The notes under the pieces: model-generated
Told to the model about the DNA's origin: nothing
Databases searched by the model: none
Seen by the model: only the letters and a program-made list of their open reading frames with translations
NCBI GenBank assembly: GCA_913046025.1
Contig: CAJWRP010000135.1
Span: forward strand, 1-6,419
Reading direction: 5' to 3'
Length of the DNA: 6,419 bases
Source: an uncultured Chloroflexota bacterium
Lineage (GTDB): Bacteria > Chloroflexota > Dehalococcoidia > SAR202 > UBA11138
Translations under genes and position numbers: made by a program
In this document: piece by piece, positions 1 through 4,860 of the stretch
Numbering within the stretch: the stretch's first letter is position 1
Layout: each line of letters begins with the position of its first letter

Positions 1-152
1 ATGCGATTTATGCGTTCACCGTCTGAACGCATATCCAGCAGGTCGCATGGGATACCCCTAGCCGCCACTTGGGCCGCGATCTGTGCGCCCATAGTTCCTG
101 CGCCTAAAACCGCGACGCGCTTCACCGAGAATGTCCGGGCATCAAACGCCAT
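1..152 (-). CDS. 3-hydroxyacyl-CoA dehydrogenase, N-terminal part (runs off the window)
   Basis: The first 50 codons of a gene that continues past the left edge. The product would oxidise L-3-hydroxyacyl-CoA to 3-ketoacyl-CoA with NAD+ in the cytoplasm (beta-oxidation or a related CoA pathway). The translation begins MAFDARTFSVKRVAVLGAGT and shows the Rossmann motif GAGTMG (residues 17-22). A beta-strand then ends in Asp40 (LLDM), the usual acidic residue that binds the adenosine ribose of NAD. The text GAGTMGAQIAAQVAARG is typical of the 3HCDH_N family, including FadB- and HbdA-type proteins. The ATG at 152 is preceded by GGCAGG with a 5-nt spacer, and a promoter lies just upstream. Whether this is a stand-alone dehydrogenase or the start of a larger enoyl-CoA hydratase/dehydrogenase protein cannot be seen here. 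The family call is strong; the exact substrate is unknown. Confidence 0.87.
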   Translation of the reverse strand, partial: MAFDARTFSVKRVAVLGAGTMGAQIAAQVAARGIPCDLLDMRSDGERINR

Positions 153-156
153 CTTA

Positions 157-185
157 ACCTGCCTGTAACGTGGAATGTGGCAGGT
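157..185 (-). repeat. Inverted repeat over the start region of the hydroxyacyl-CoA dehydrogenase (possible operator)
   Basis: Perfect 7-bp arms, ACCTGCC (157-163) and GGCAGGT (179-185), flank a 15-nt spacer. Read on the minus strand, the repeat starts directly after the -10 box, covers the expected transcription start, and its second arm contains the Shine-Dalgarno GGCAGG. This position would suit a repressor site. Because transcription probably starts within the first arm, an RNA hairpin is less likely. Seven-bp arms can occur by chance, so the functional reading is inference. Confidence 0.3.
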
Positions 186-214
186 ATGTTAACGACTTCA
201 GGGCGACGTCTCAA
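186..214 (-). promoter_or_regulatory. Candidate sigma70-type promoter for the hydroxyacyl-CoA dehydrogenase
   Basis: On the minus strand, TTGAGA (-35, 209-214; 5 of 6 to TTGACA) is separated by exactly 17 bp from TAACAT (-10, 186-191; 4 of 6 to TATAAT). Transcription would start near 179, giving a leader of about 27 nt before the ATG at 152. Its position between the dead leucine dehydrogenase and this gene implies independent transcription of the dehydrogenase. Confidence 0.45.
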
Positions 215-305
215 CCTTTGGAACGGTGGTCCGTGGAGGCACATCGCGCCTATGCTCTTGGAGATTGCCTGAAATTGTCGCCTTGATGTTCGGCTCTTGC
301 CTGCT

Positions 306-1329
306 CTATGCGTTGCTTGTGAGGTTGTCCACGGTCTCAGATGTAGGAATATACTTTTCTTGAGAAATGGTTAATACACGTTGGATCGTGTCGAAAATCT
401 CTTCAGTGTTGGATCTGGCATACTGTGCGATATTTCCTCCGTCGATTTCACACGCCACCTGTATTAAGCCGCCGGCGTTGATGATGTAGTCCGGCGCGTA
501 CACAATGCCTCATATCCTTAGAGTCTCACCGTGGGGGCCTCAAGCAGTTGGTTATTGTCACCGTCAGCCACCAGCGTCACCCTGAGCCGAGGTATGGTCT
601 CGTCGTTGAGAATGCCCTCAGAGCGCAGGAGGAAAATATGTCTGGCTCTGTGTCGTATATCTCGTCCGGGCTCACGATGGAGGCTCCTTCCGAGCGAGCT
701 TGGTCTATTGCCTCTTCGTTGATATCCGTTACGTCGAACTTTACGTTTTCGCTCAAGAGGTGCAAAGCGGTCTGTCGCTCCACGTTACCGAAGCCCTGCA
801 TAGTCACAGTCTTGCCACTGAGATTGTCTGACTCCCATATTGATGCCGCCGCAACCTTCATACCCATGTATACTCCAAGGCCGGTTAGAGGTGATGTGTC
901 GCCACTGCCGTCCATGCCTGGAGGCAGCCTCAGGACGTATTCGGTCTCTTGGCGATGGGAATCAGGTTTCCGACTTTATTCCCACGTCTTCCGTGGTGTA
1001 ATATCGGCCTCCCGGAGACTCCACGGATCTTCCGAAGGCACGAAGAAGGGCTTCGCTCTTTTCGGTATGTGAGTCCGCAATGATCAAGCCTTTGTCTCCG
1101 CCAAGAGCAAGGCCAGCCGCCACTGACTTGTATGTCTGGCACGCGAGAGGCGTAGCACATCCATGGTGGCATTGCATTCAGAAGCGTGAGGCTAAATTCG
1201 TACTCCGCCACATGCTGGCCCCAGCGTAGAGTCGTGGATGGCTATGAATGCTTTTAAATCACTTGACGGGTTGCTGCACATCACCATCTGCTTATGACCG
1301 TACGTCTGCATATGCTGGAGAATGTTCAT
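306..1329 (-). pseudogene. Leucine dehydrogenase (Glu/Leu/Phe/Val dehydrogenase family) pseudogene, nearly full length
   Basis: An intact relative would reversibly deaminate a branched-chain amino acid to its 2-oxoacid with NAD+. Homology is collinear over about 341 codons, close to the usual 350-370, but spread over several frames. It begins MNILQHMQTYGHKQMVMCSN at ATG 1329, followed by AIHDSTLGPACGG. Next come [15 protein letters not shown] (with the catalytic-type Lys), TEDVG, GMDGSGDTSPLTGLGVYMGM, QGFGNVE (nucleotide motif, last Gly now Glu), VTDIN, and finally VYAPDYIINAGGLI. Lesions seen: codon 46 is TAG (1192-1194) where the family has Trp (RIW). Frameshifts lie near 1136 (GCCAGACA for GCCATGACA), 980, 947 (AAGAGACC for AAGGAGACC), 618 and 535 (in a GGGGG run). 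A TGA sits at 510-512. A good Shine-Dalgarno (TAGGAG, 1336-1341, 6-nt spacer) survives. Several lesions are 1-nt changes, so poor sequence quality is an alternative, but most right-hand genes are clean. Confidence 0.88.
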
Positions 1330-1358
1330 CGATGACTCCTACTTCTGTTGTGTTTTGT

Positions 1359-1387
1359 ATATTATCTGGCTCTAATACTACTGTTAG
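1359..1387 (-). promoter_or_regulatory. Candidate promoter remnant for the leucine dehydrogenase pseudogene
   Basis: On the minus strand, CTAACA (-35, 1382-1387, 4 of 6) and TAATAT (-10, 1359-1364, 4 of 6) are 17 bp apart. A start near 1352 would give a leader of about 23 nt that contains the Shine-Dalgarno TAGGAG. The region is A+T-rich, so chance matches are easier here. The support is the spacing and the position just ahead of a good ribosome binding site. Confidence 0.33.
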
Positions 1388-1405
1388 TGCCTTGATTTCG
1401 CCGAA

Positions 1406-1427
1406 TATAAGTGCACTACCACTTATA
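1406..1427. repeat. 8-bp inverted repeat upstream of the leucine dehydrogenase pseudogene
   Basis: TATAAGTG (1406-1413) and CACTTATA (1420-1427) are perfect reverse complements around a 6-nt spacer, CACTAC. The centre is about 35 bp upstream of the candidate -35 box of the leucine dehydrogenase remnant, a distance at which activators often bind. It has no T-run on either side, so an intrinsic terminator is unlikely. The repeat itself is plainly visible; a role as a regulator site is inference. Confidence 0.5.
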
Positions 1428-1527
1428 CTTTGTATCTGACCAGATGAAACGCGGCTATAACATCCACGTTACTTTCTAATGTTTTGGTAAGTGGTTCTTG
1501 AATCGTCCAGTTCATTTGTAGTCGACT

Positions 1528-1556
1528 TTGACACTTATGTTTGCAGAGATTACAAG
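1528..1556 (+). promoter_or_regulatory. Candidate promoter for the Nudix-like gene
   Basis: A perfect TTGACA (1528-1533) is followed after 17 bp by TACAAG (1551-1556), which matches TATAAT at 4 of 6. Transcription would start near 1563, which is inside the Shine-Dalgarno at 1561-1569. That is tight, so either the start lies a few bases earlier or another promoter is used. Confidence 0.33.
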
Positions 1557-1560
1557 AGCG

Positions 1561-1570
1561 AAGGAGGTGA
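1561..1570 (+). promoter_or_regulatory. Very strong Shine-Dalgarno with no standard start codon at the right distance
   Basis: AAGGAGGTGA complements the 3' end of bacterial 16S rRNA almost perfectly. A start codon would be expected near 1573-1577. In the Nudix reading frame the codon at 1574 is ATC, and the first ATG is not until 1595, about 27 nt after the AGGAGG core. An in-frame TGA at 1568-1570 blocks any earlier start. The simplest reading is that the original start at 1574 was an ATG that mutated to ATC. Confidence 0.6.
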
Positions 1571-1594
1571 CCTATCTCGACGAAACCAACCAAT

Positions 1595-2020
1595 ATGTCC
1601 GTCGCCCTAGCTGTCCGTAAGCGTTCGGGAGATTCGTTTGTTCTTCTAGTCCGAAGGCCTGAGAGCGATGACGAATTTCCAGGCATGTGGGGACTGCCTG
1701 CCGCATCTTGCCGCGAAGGCGAAGGGGTTATGGAAGCTGCAAAGCGAATCGCCGTCCAGAAGCTGGGGACGTCCGTTGAACTGGGCAGAACGCTGGGCAC
1801 GGGTTCACAGGAACGGGAATCCTATGTATTAAAGATGAACCTATTGGAGGCACATCTCGAAAACTCAGTTGACGACATTACGTTGCCTAGCGGTTCAGGC
1901 CACGTAGCTAGCTCAGTTACTATGTATACGGATTTTCGGTGGGGTCTTGCCTCGGAATTGAATGACTCCGTCGCGGGAGGTTCCCTCTGCAGCCAACTGC
2001 TGCTGAGAAGCGACCTTTAA
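1595..2020 (+). CDS. Nudix-fold protein with a degenerate Nudix box, possibly a decaying gene
   Basis: An open frame of 141 residues from ATG 1595, or 148 if translation began at ATC 1574. The N-terminal strands (MSVALAVRKR, SFVLLVRRPES) and FPGMWGLPAAS are typical of Nudix hydrolases, which cleave nucleoside diphosphates linked to other groups. The C-terminal YTDFRWG and GSLCSQLLL resemble conserved ends of a Nudix subgroup. The canonical box GX5EX7REUXEEXGU maps to residues 37-58. Glu43, Arg51 and Gly58 remain, but the first Gly is Ala37. The metal-binding REUXEE segment reads R51-I-A-V-Q-K56, with none of the three glutamates. As seen, it should not bind Mg2+ normally. It may be a non-catalytic Nudix domain, a subgroup with a variant box, or a gene in early decay. 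The poor spacing to its Shine-Dalgarno supports the last. It runs divergently from the leucine dehydrogenase remnant. Confidence 0.6.
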   Translation: MSVALAVRKRSGDSFVLLVRRPESDDEFPGMWGLPAASCREGEGVMEAAKRIAVQKLGTSVELGRTLGTGSQERESYVLKMNLLEAHLENSVDDITLPSGSGHVASSVTMYTDFRWGLASELNDSVAGGSLCSQLLLRSDL

Positions 2021-2165
2021 CGTATCTTTAGCGCCTTCAGGTGCGTTCGTCATGGTCTGCGGTTTAGTACGCCCTATGTAGTTTGCAAGAAACTGCTGAA
2101 GGTTACCTGTAGAGCAGTATGTTGAACGCTTGGGCGTGGCTGTCGCTGGCGGTAGGTAGGCGCTG

Positions 2166-2591
2166 ATGACTGGCCGAAATCGCTGGATCAATATTGTGGA
2201 GCTGGCTTTGCCTTTGATGCTGTCAGCGTGCAGATTAGGATTTCAAAAGGAGCCCCCGAGTCTCCTAGAGGCAGCGCGTCCTACACTACCTTCTTTGGAG
2301 TGGACTCCTGCCCCTTCTGCAACTCCTTTTCCGTTCAAGAGTATTGTCAGGGCTTTAATCCAGAATCACACTGCGCCAACCTTGCCGTCGTTGCCTGTCG
2401 ATAGGGCAACGCCTGTTCCTACTGACGTTAGTACAGCTCTTTCGGCCGCGTCTCTTACATCGGTGCGACATTGGCCTGCATCCACAGCGACGCTGGGAGA
2501 GATAACGGGATATCTTCTGGGTCAGACAGTTAATGGAATAGGTACTGGCAGACGCTGGTTCACTCGTTTTCAATTCATGGCTTGCAAATGA
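2166..2591 (+). CDS. Putative lipoprotein with a Thr/Pro/Ser-rich linker, status uncertain
   Basis: A 141-codon ORF from ATG 2166, with GGTAGGTAGG just upstream as a possible ribosome binding site. The N-terminus has basic residues (R4, R6), a hydrophobic stretch and the lipobox LSAC with Cys22. It would be exported by Sec and lipid-anchored on the outer face of the membrane. Glu12 inside the hydrophobic core is unusual. From about residue 30 to 95 the sequence is rich in Pro, Thr, Ser and Ala (PTLPSLEWTPAPSATPFPF, RATPVPTDVS), like the linkers of Chloroflexota and Gram-positive lipoproteins. The last 45 residues match no domain I can name, and the frame ends where a globular domain would be expected. 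It could be a truncated or frameshifted lipoprotein whose catalytic part has eroded, or a chance ORF. Function unknown. Confidence 0.35.
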   Translation: MTGRNRWINIVELALPLMLSACRLGFQKEPPSLLEAARPTLPSLEWTPAPSATPFPFKSIVRALIQNHTAPTLPSLPVDRATPVPTDVSTALSAASLTSVRHWPASTATLGEITGYLLGQTVNGIGTGRRWFTRFQFMACK

Positions 2592-2792
2592 TTTGATCTG
2601 GAGATACTGGTGTTCGCATTTATGCCAGCGCCTATAGATTTTGTGGGCATACTGGCAGGGGCTGCGAGTTATCCGGCATAGCGTTTCATAGCCATAGTTT
2701 GCCTGGGCAAAGTAATGAAGATAACACTATTGACCGTAGCCGCGTCCTACAGCCTACCGCTGATAATAGATTTCTGTCCTAGCTGTTCTGCC
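2592..2792. other. About 200 bp with no recognisable gene
   Basis: Between the lipoprotein-like ORF (plus) and the 101-residue protein (minus, convergent). Plus-frame reading beyond the stop gives an open stretch of about 60 codons (around SGDTGVRIYASAYRFCG) that could be a frameshifted continuation of the lipoprotein, but I recognise no domain. No convincing hairpin with a T-run is visible, although two genes converge here. Confidence 0.4.
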
Positions 2793-3098
2793 TCAGGGCA
2801 ACTCATACGGGGGCAGGTCCAGTATTGAAGTCAAAAGGGAAATCGCATTGTCAGCATCTTCATGAGACAGCGAGAAGAATTTTCGGCGAGTCTCCCTGGT
2901 GGTCAGGTAGTGGTGAAAGGCGTTCCATGCGCGCCAGACCTGTTCTGCGTTTCTGGCCTTTCGTAATGCAGGTAAGTACTGTCCGTTAAACCTGTTCAAT
3001 ATCAGGCCTATGGCGTCATGATCTTCAATGAAGTTTAGCGCTGTGTCGGCCTCATCCACCCATGGATCATCTGGCAGGTCCCAGTTGCTCGCAACCAC
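2793..3098 (-). CDS. Small conserved-looking protein of unknown function, coupled to the thioesterase gene
   Basis: A 101-residue soluble protein starting at GTG 3098, four bases after the stop of the thioesterase gene, so translation is probably coupled. The sequence is rich in Trp and in charged, helix-favouring residues. It begins MVASNWDLPDDPWVDEADTA, has a basic middle (LRKARNAEQVWRAWNAFHHY, TTRETRRKFF) and ends LPPYELP. No signal peptide, membrane segment or metal-binding motif is visible. I do not recognise the family. Its ordered composition, good frame length and tight linkage to an intact gene argue that it is real. No strong Shine-Dalgarno precedes the GTG, and an upstream in-frame start overlapping the thioesterase cannot be excluded. 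Confidence 0.66.
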   Translation of the reverse strand: MVASNWDLPDDPWVDEADTALNFIEDHDAIGLILNRFNGQYLPALRKARNAEQVWRAWNAFHHYLTTRETRRKFFSLSHEDADNAISLLTSILDLPPYELP

Positions 3099-3102
3099 AG
3101 GC

Positions 3103-3594
3103 CTAGTCTGAGCCTTCGGAGGATGTTTCTAGCCAGGCGGGCGGTACTCGTATAGTAACCACGTCTGCTGTAGCGCAGACCTGATCGTCTGAAGATAACG
3201 TGCAGCTAATATTAATCCTGCGGTCGGTTTTTTCAGTGACCACGGCCCTCAAGTCCACGGGCTGACCGATTGGTGTAGGCAACTTAAATGAAACGTTTAG
3301 AGATGCGGTGGCGTACACGATTAGATCGCCTTCTCCGACTTCTCGGCCTTCTGCCCGGTACGCAGCAGCGATGGCAGTACAGATGGCGTGGCAGTCGATG
3401 ATCGTACTAATAACACCACCATTCAGGACATGGGTAGGCCAAGCTGCGTGGTGTGCCTGAGGCTGAAACCGACAGACGGACTCGTCGCCATCCCAGTAGC
3501 TTTTTATCTGGAATCCGTCGTCATTTCCCGCACCACATCCCCAGCAGTGGTTGCCTGGCATCGCGTCCTGAAATGCTCGCTGTTCTCCCGCCAT
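3103..3594 (-). CDS. PaaI-family hotdog-fold acyl-CoA thioesterase
   Basis: A 163-residue protein, the normal length for a single hotdog domain, likely to hydrolyse an acyl-CoA thioester in the cytoplasm. The N-terminal CWGCGAGNDDGFQIKS (residues 17-32) is the characteristic opening of this 4HBT/PaaI subgroup. VLNGGVISTIIDCH (56-69) is the central helix segment, in which the usual HGG reads NGG at 58-60. A strand region (ASLNVSFKLPTPIGQPVDLR) and a C-terminal strand with CATADVVTIRVP complete the fold. The ATG at 3594 gives the correct N-terminus. The preceding AGGT is a weak ribosome binding site, but a good promoter lies upstream. It is followed four bases later by the 101-residue unknown. 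A link to fatty-acid or CoA metabolism is plausible; the true substrate cannot be read from sequence. Confidence 0.85.
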   Translation of the reverse strand: MAGEQRAFQDAMPGNHCWGCGAGNDDGFQIKSYWDGDESVCRFQPQAHHAAWPTHVLNGGVISTIIDCHAICTAIAAAYRAEGREVGEGDLIVYATASLNVSFKLPTPIGQPVDLRAVVTEKTDRRINISCTLSSDDQVCATADVVTIRVPPAWLETSSEGSD

Positions 3595-3631
3595 AATGTT
3601 TATACCTGATACTGAATTTAAGGGCGGAGCG

Positions 3632-3661
3632 AGTGTAGCAGTGCTGAAATTATGGTGTCAA
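3632..3661 (-). promoter_or_regulatory. Promoter for the thioesterase two-gene unit
   Basis: On the minus strand, a perfect TTGACA (3656-3661) is followed after 18 bp by TACACT (3632-3637, 4 of 6 to TATAAT). A start near 3625 would give a leader of about 31 nt to the ATG at 3594. It sits in the short gap between the oxidoreductase remnant and the thioesterase, so the two-gene unit is transcribed independently of the dead region upstream. Confidence 0.5.
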
Positions 3662-3668
3662 TCCTATT

Positions 3669-3909
3669 TCATTCACGGACGGCGATGTAGCCTATATCCA
3701 CGGGCATACCGGTCTCCATTGACCTATACGCAGCCATCACTAATTCTAAAGAGCGCTGCTGTAAGCGACCGCTGCTGGTTGGCTCCTGTACGATTTGTAT
3801 GCATTTCAGAAAGTGCAGCACTTCGAGAAGAAATGTATCTGACTCTGGAACGTGAATGTTTTTTCGCATGGGCCTCCCGTGGAGAAGGACAGCGGCGCGC
3901 TGATCTACG
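3669..3909 (-). pseudogene. C-terminal remnant of a Gfo/Idh/MocA-family oxidoreductase
   Basis: Only the last 80 or so residues survive, from about VDQRAAVLLHGRPMRKNIHV to the stop at 3669-3671. The text ESDTFLLEVLHFLKCIQ, then EPTSSGRLQQRSLELVMAAY and RSMETGMPVDI, is the characteristic end of Gfo/Idh/MocA sugar or cyclitol dehydrogenases: a helix with FLxCI, then P-x-SG, then a helix ending in the S-x-x-TG-x-PV turn. The N-terminal Rossmann domain and the catalytic EKP-type lysine motif are missing. At the upstream end the homology stops abruptly against the MFS fragment, in another frame. With no start and no NAD-binding domain it cannot be functional. Confidence 0.78.
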
Positions 3910-4071
3910 TCGATTCCAACCGAATGCGTCTCCCAGCGGCTCAAAGTAGAGTCCGAAAATGTACTGGCTGGAGCCGATTGTCACGGCCGCCATGAAGTTT
4001 ACCCAAACTATCAACCAGCCCCTGTATATATTGAAAGGAAATGCCAGCGTTGCAGGGAAGAGGCTAGGCAA
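3910..4071 (-). pseudogene. N-terminal remnant of a major facilitator superfamily (MFS) transporter
   Basis: Fifty-four codons from TTG 4071. A short cytoplasmic lead is followed by IYRGWLIVWVNFMAAVTIGS and the rest of a first membrane helix (about residues 18-41). FGLYFEPLGDAFGWNR then ends it, the hallmark of MFS monocarboxylate/OFA-type carriers, where (Y/F)GWxxV opens helix 1 and FxPLxxxFGWxR closes the first loop. After Arg54 the homology ends exactly where the Gfo/Idh/MocA fragment begins. The reading frame continues as nonsense to a stop near 3724, so a 115-residue chimeric peptide could in principle be made. The TTG overlaps the SRAP stop codon region, suggesting the intact gene was once translationally coupled to SRAP. 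The exact start is uncertain. Confidence 0.75.
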
Positions 4072-4729
4072 TCGGGCTGATTGCTTCGGGGACGTTGTTG
4101 GCAGCCGAGTTCACCAGGGTGGAGACCTCGTATGCCACCGTTTCCGATGGATCGTATGGCACGAACAGACTCTTGAGCAGTGACTTGTCCTGGACTGTGT
4201 GGTCGAGCCAGATGTCCTCGGCCTCTCGCGACAGTATCACGGGCATTCGGTTGTGAATGGGGGCGAGAGACTCGTTGGCGGAGGTGGTCAGGATTGTGCA
4301 CGTTTGTACTGTGTCACCGCCAGGCGTGTTCCAGGTCTCCCACAGGCCGGCGAAGGCAAAAAGCTTTCCCGATGCCAGTGTGATGTGCATCGGTCTTTTG
4401 CCGGACGCCGTCTTTTGCCACTCGTAGAAGCCGTCCGCAGGTATCAGGCAGCGTCGCTTCGCCAAGGCGGCACGGAAGCTGGGCTTCTCGGCAACGGTCT
4501 CAGATCGAGCGTTGATCATTTTGTTGGCAACGGATGGGTCCCTGGCCCATGATGGGATAAGACCCCATTTCATTATCCGGCCAACATTGCCGTTTTCTCT
4601 TACTACCGTCAGTACCGGCTGTCGAGGAGCCGTGTTGTAACTAGGTATCAAATCGAGGCCTTCAGCAACGAAGTGGAACCGGTCTTCCAACTCTCGGATG
4701 TCTGTTGTTAGCGTATATCTTCCACACAT
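4064..4729 (-). CDS. SRAP / SOS response-associated peptidase (YedK/HMCES family)
   Basis: A complete protein of 221 residues, normal for the family. These proteins form a covalent thiazolidine crosslink between their N-terminal cysteine and abasic sites in single-stranded DNA, shielding the lesion. The start must be ATG 4729 rather than the upstream codon at 4765, because Cys2 has to follow the removed Met (MCGRYT). Key residues are all present: Cys2, Asn73 in the NARSET motif, Glu103 in DGFYEW, and His159 in IHNRMPVIL. Also typical are PSYNTAPRQ (29-37) and KWGLIPSWA (54-62). A TATAAT box lies 9 nt before the ATG, so the mRNA is probably almost leaderless and no Shine-Dalgarno is seen. Downstream it abuts the MFS remnant. 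I see no LexA box that I could name. Confidence 0.95.
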   Translation of the reverse strand: MCGRYTLTTDIRELEDRFHFVAEGLDLIPSYNTAPRQPVLTVVRENGNVGRIMKWGLIPSWARDPSVANKMINARSETVAEKPSFRAALAKRRCLIPADGFYEWQKTASGKRPMHITLASGKLFAFAGLWETWNTPGGDTVQTCTILTTSANESLAPIHNRMPVILSREAEDIWLDHTVQDKSLLKSLFVPYDPSETVAYEVSTLVNSAANNVPEAISPIA

Positions 4730-4738
4730 ATCGGGTTC

Positions 4739-4767
4739 ATTATAGCGGTGGTGCGCCGATTGCACTA
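4739..4767 (-). promoter_or_regulatory. Promoter for the SRAP gene, giving a nearly leaderless mRNA
   Basis: On the minus strand a perfect TATAAT (4739-4744) lies 9 nt before the ATG at 4729, so transcription should begin about 2-3 nt before the start codon. The -35 is weak: TAGTGC at 17 bp spacing (4762-4767) matches TTGACA at only two positions. A weak -35 with a perfect -10 and a short leader often goes with leaderless initiation, though an activator could also be involved. Confidence 0.45.
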
Positions 4768-4768
4768 A

Positions 4769-4797
4769 TTGACCACACTACCGGCCATTGATAAACT
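4769..4797 (+). promoter_or_regulatory. Promoter for the methyltransferase-like gene
   Basis: TTGACC (4769-4774, 5 of 6) and TAAACT (4792-4797, 4 of 6) are exactly 17 bp apart. Transcription would start near 4804 and give a leader of about 57 nt. It stands back to back with the SRAP promoter: the two -35 regions are separated by a single base, so one DNA-binding protein could affect both genes. Confidence 0.5.
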
Positions 4798-4860
4798 CCC
4801 CAGCTAATATGGTCACGGGTGTAGGAGAAACCCCGATCCCGTGGGCGGTGAGGTCAGGAA

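Noticed and set aside
548..1072. Plus-strand open frame of 174 codons
   Set aside because: It is the antisense shadow of the leucine dehydrogenase pseudogene. It has no recognisable protein features, while the minus strand has clear family motifs.
1423..1800. Minus-strand open frame of 125 codons across the Nudix-like gene
   Set aside because: Low-complexity basic/Ser-rich antisense text; the plus strand carries the Nudix motifs.
1913..2191. Minus-strand open frame of 92 codons over the end of the Nudix gene and the following gap
   Set aside because: No recognisable motif or ribosome binding site, and it overlaps the conserved Nudix C-terminus in antisense.
4011..4552. Several open frames on both strands over the SRAP gene
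   Set aside because: All are alternative-frame shadows of an intact gene with full active-site motifs.
4730..4765. Longer SRAP start at 4765
   Set aside because: The family needs Cys directly after the initiator Met, and the TATAAT box lies inside the proposed extension.
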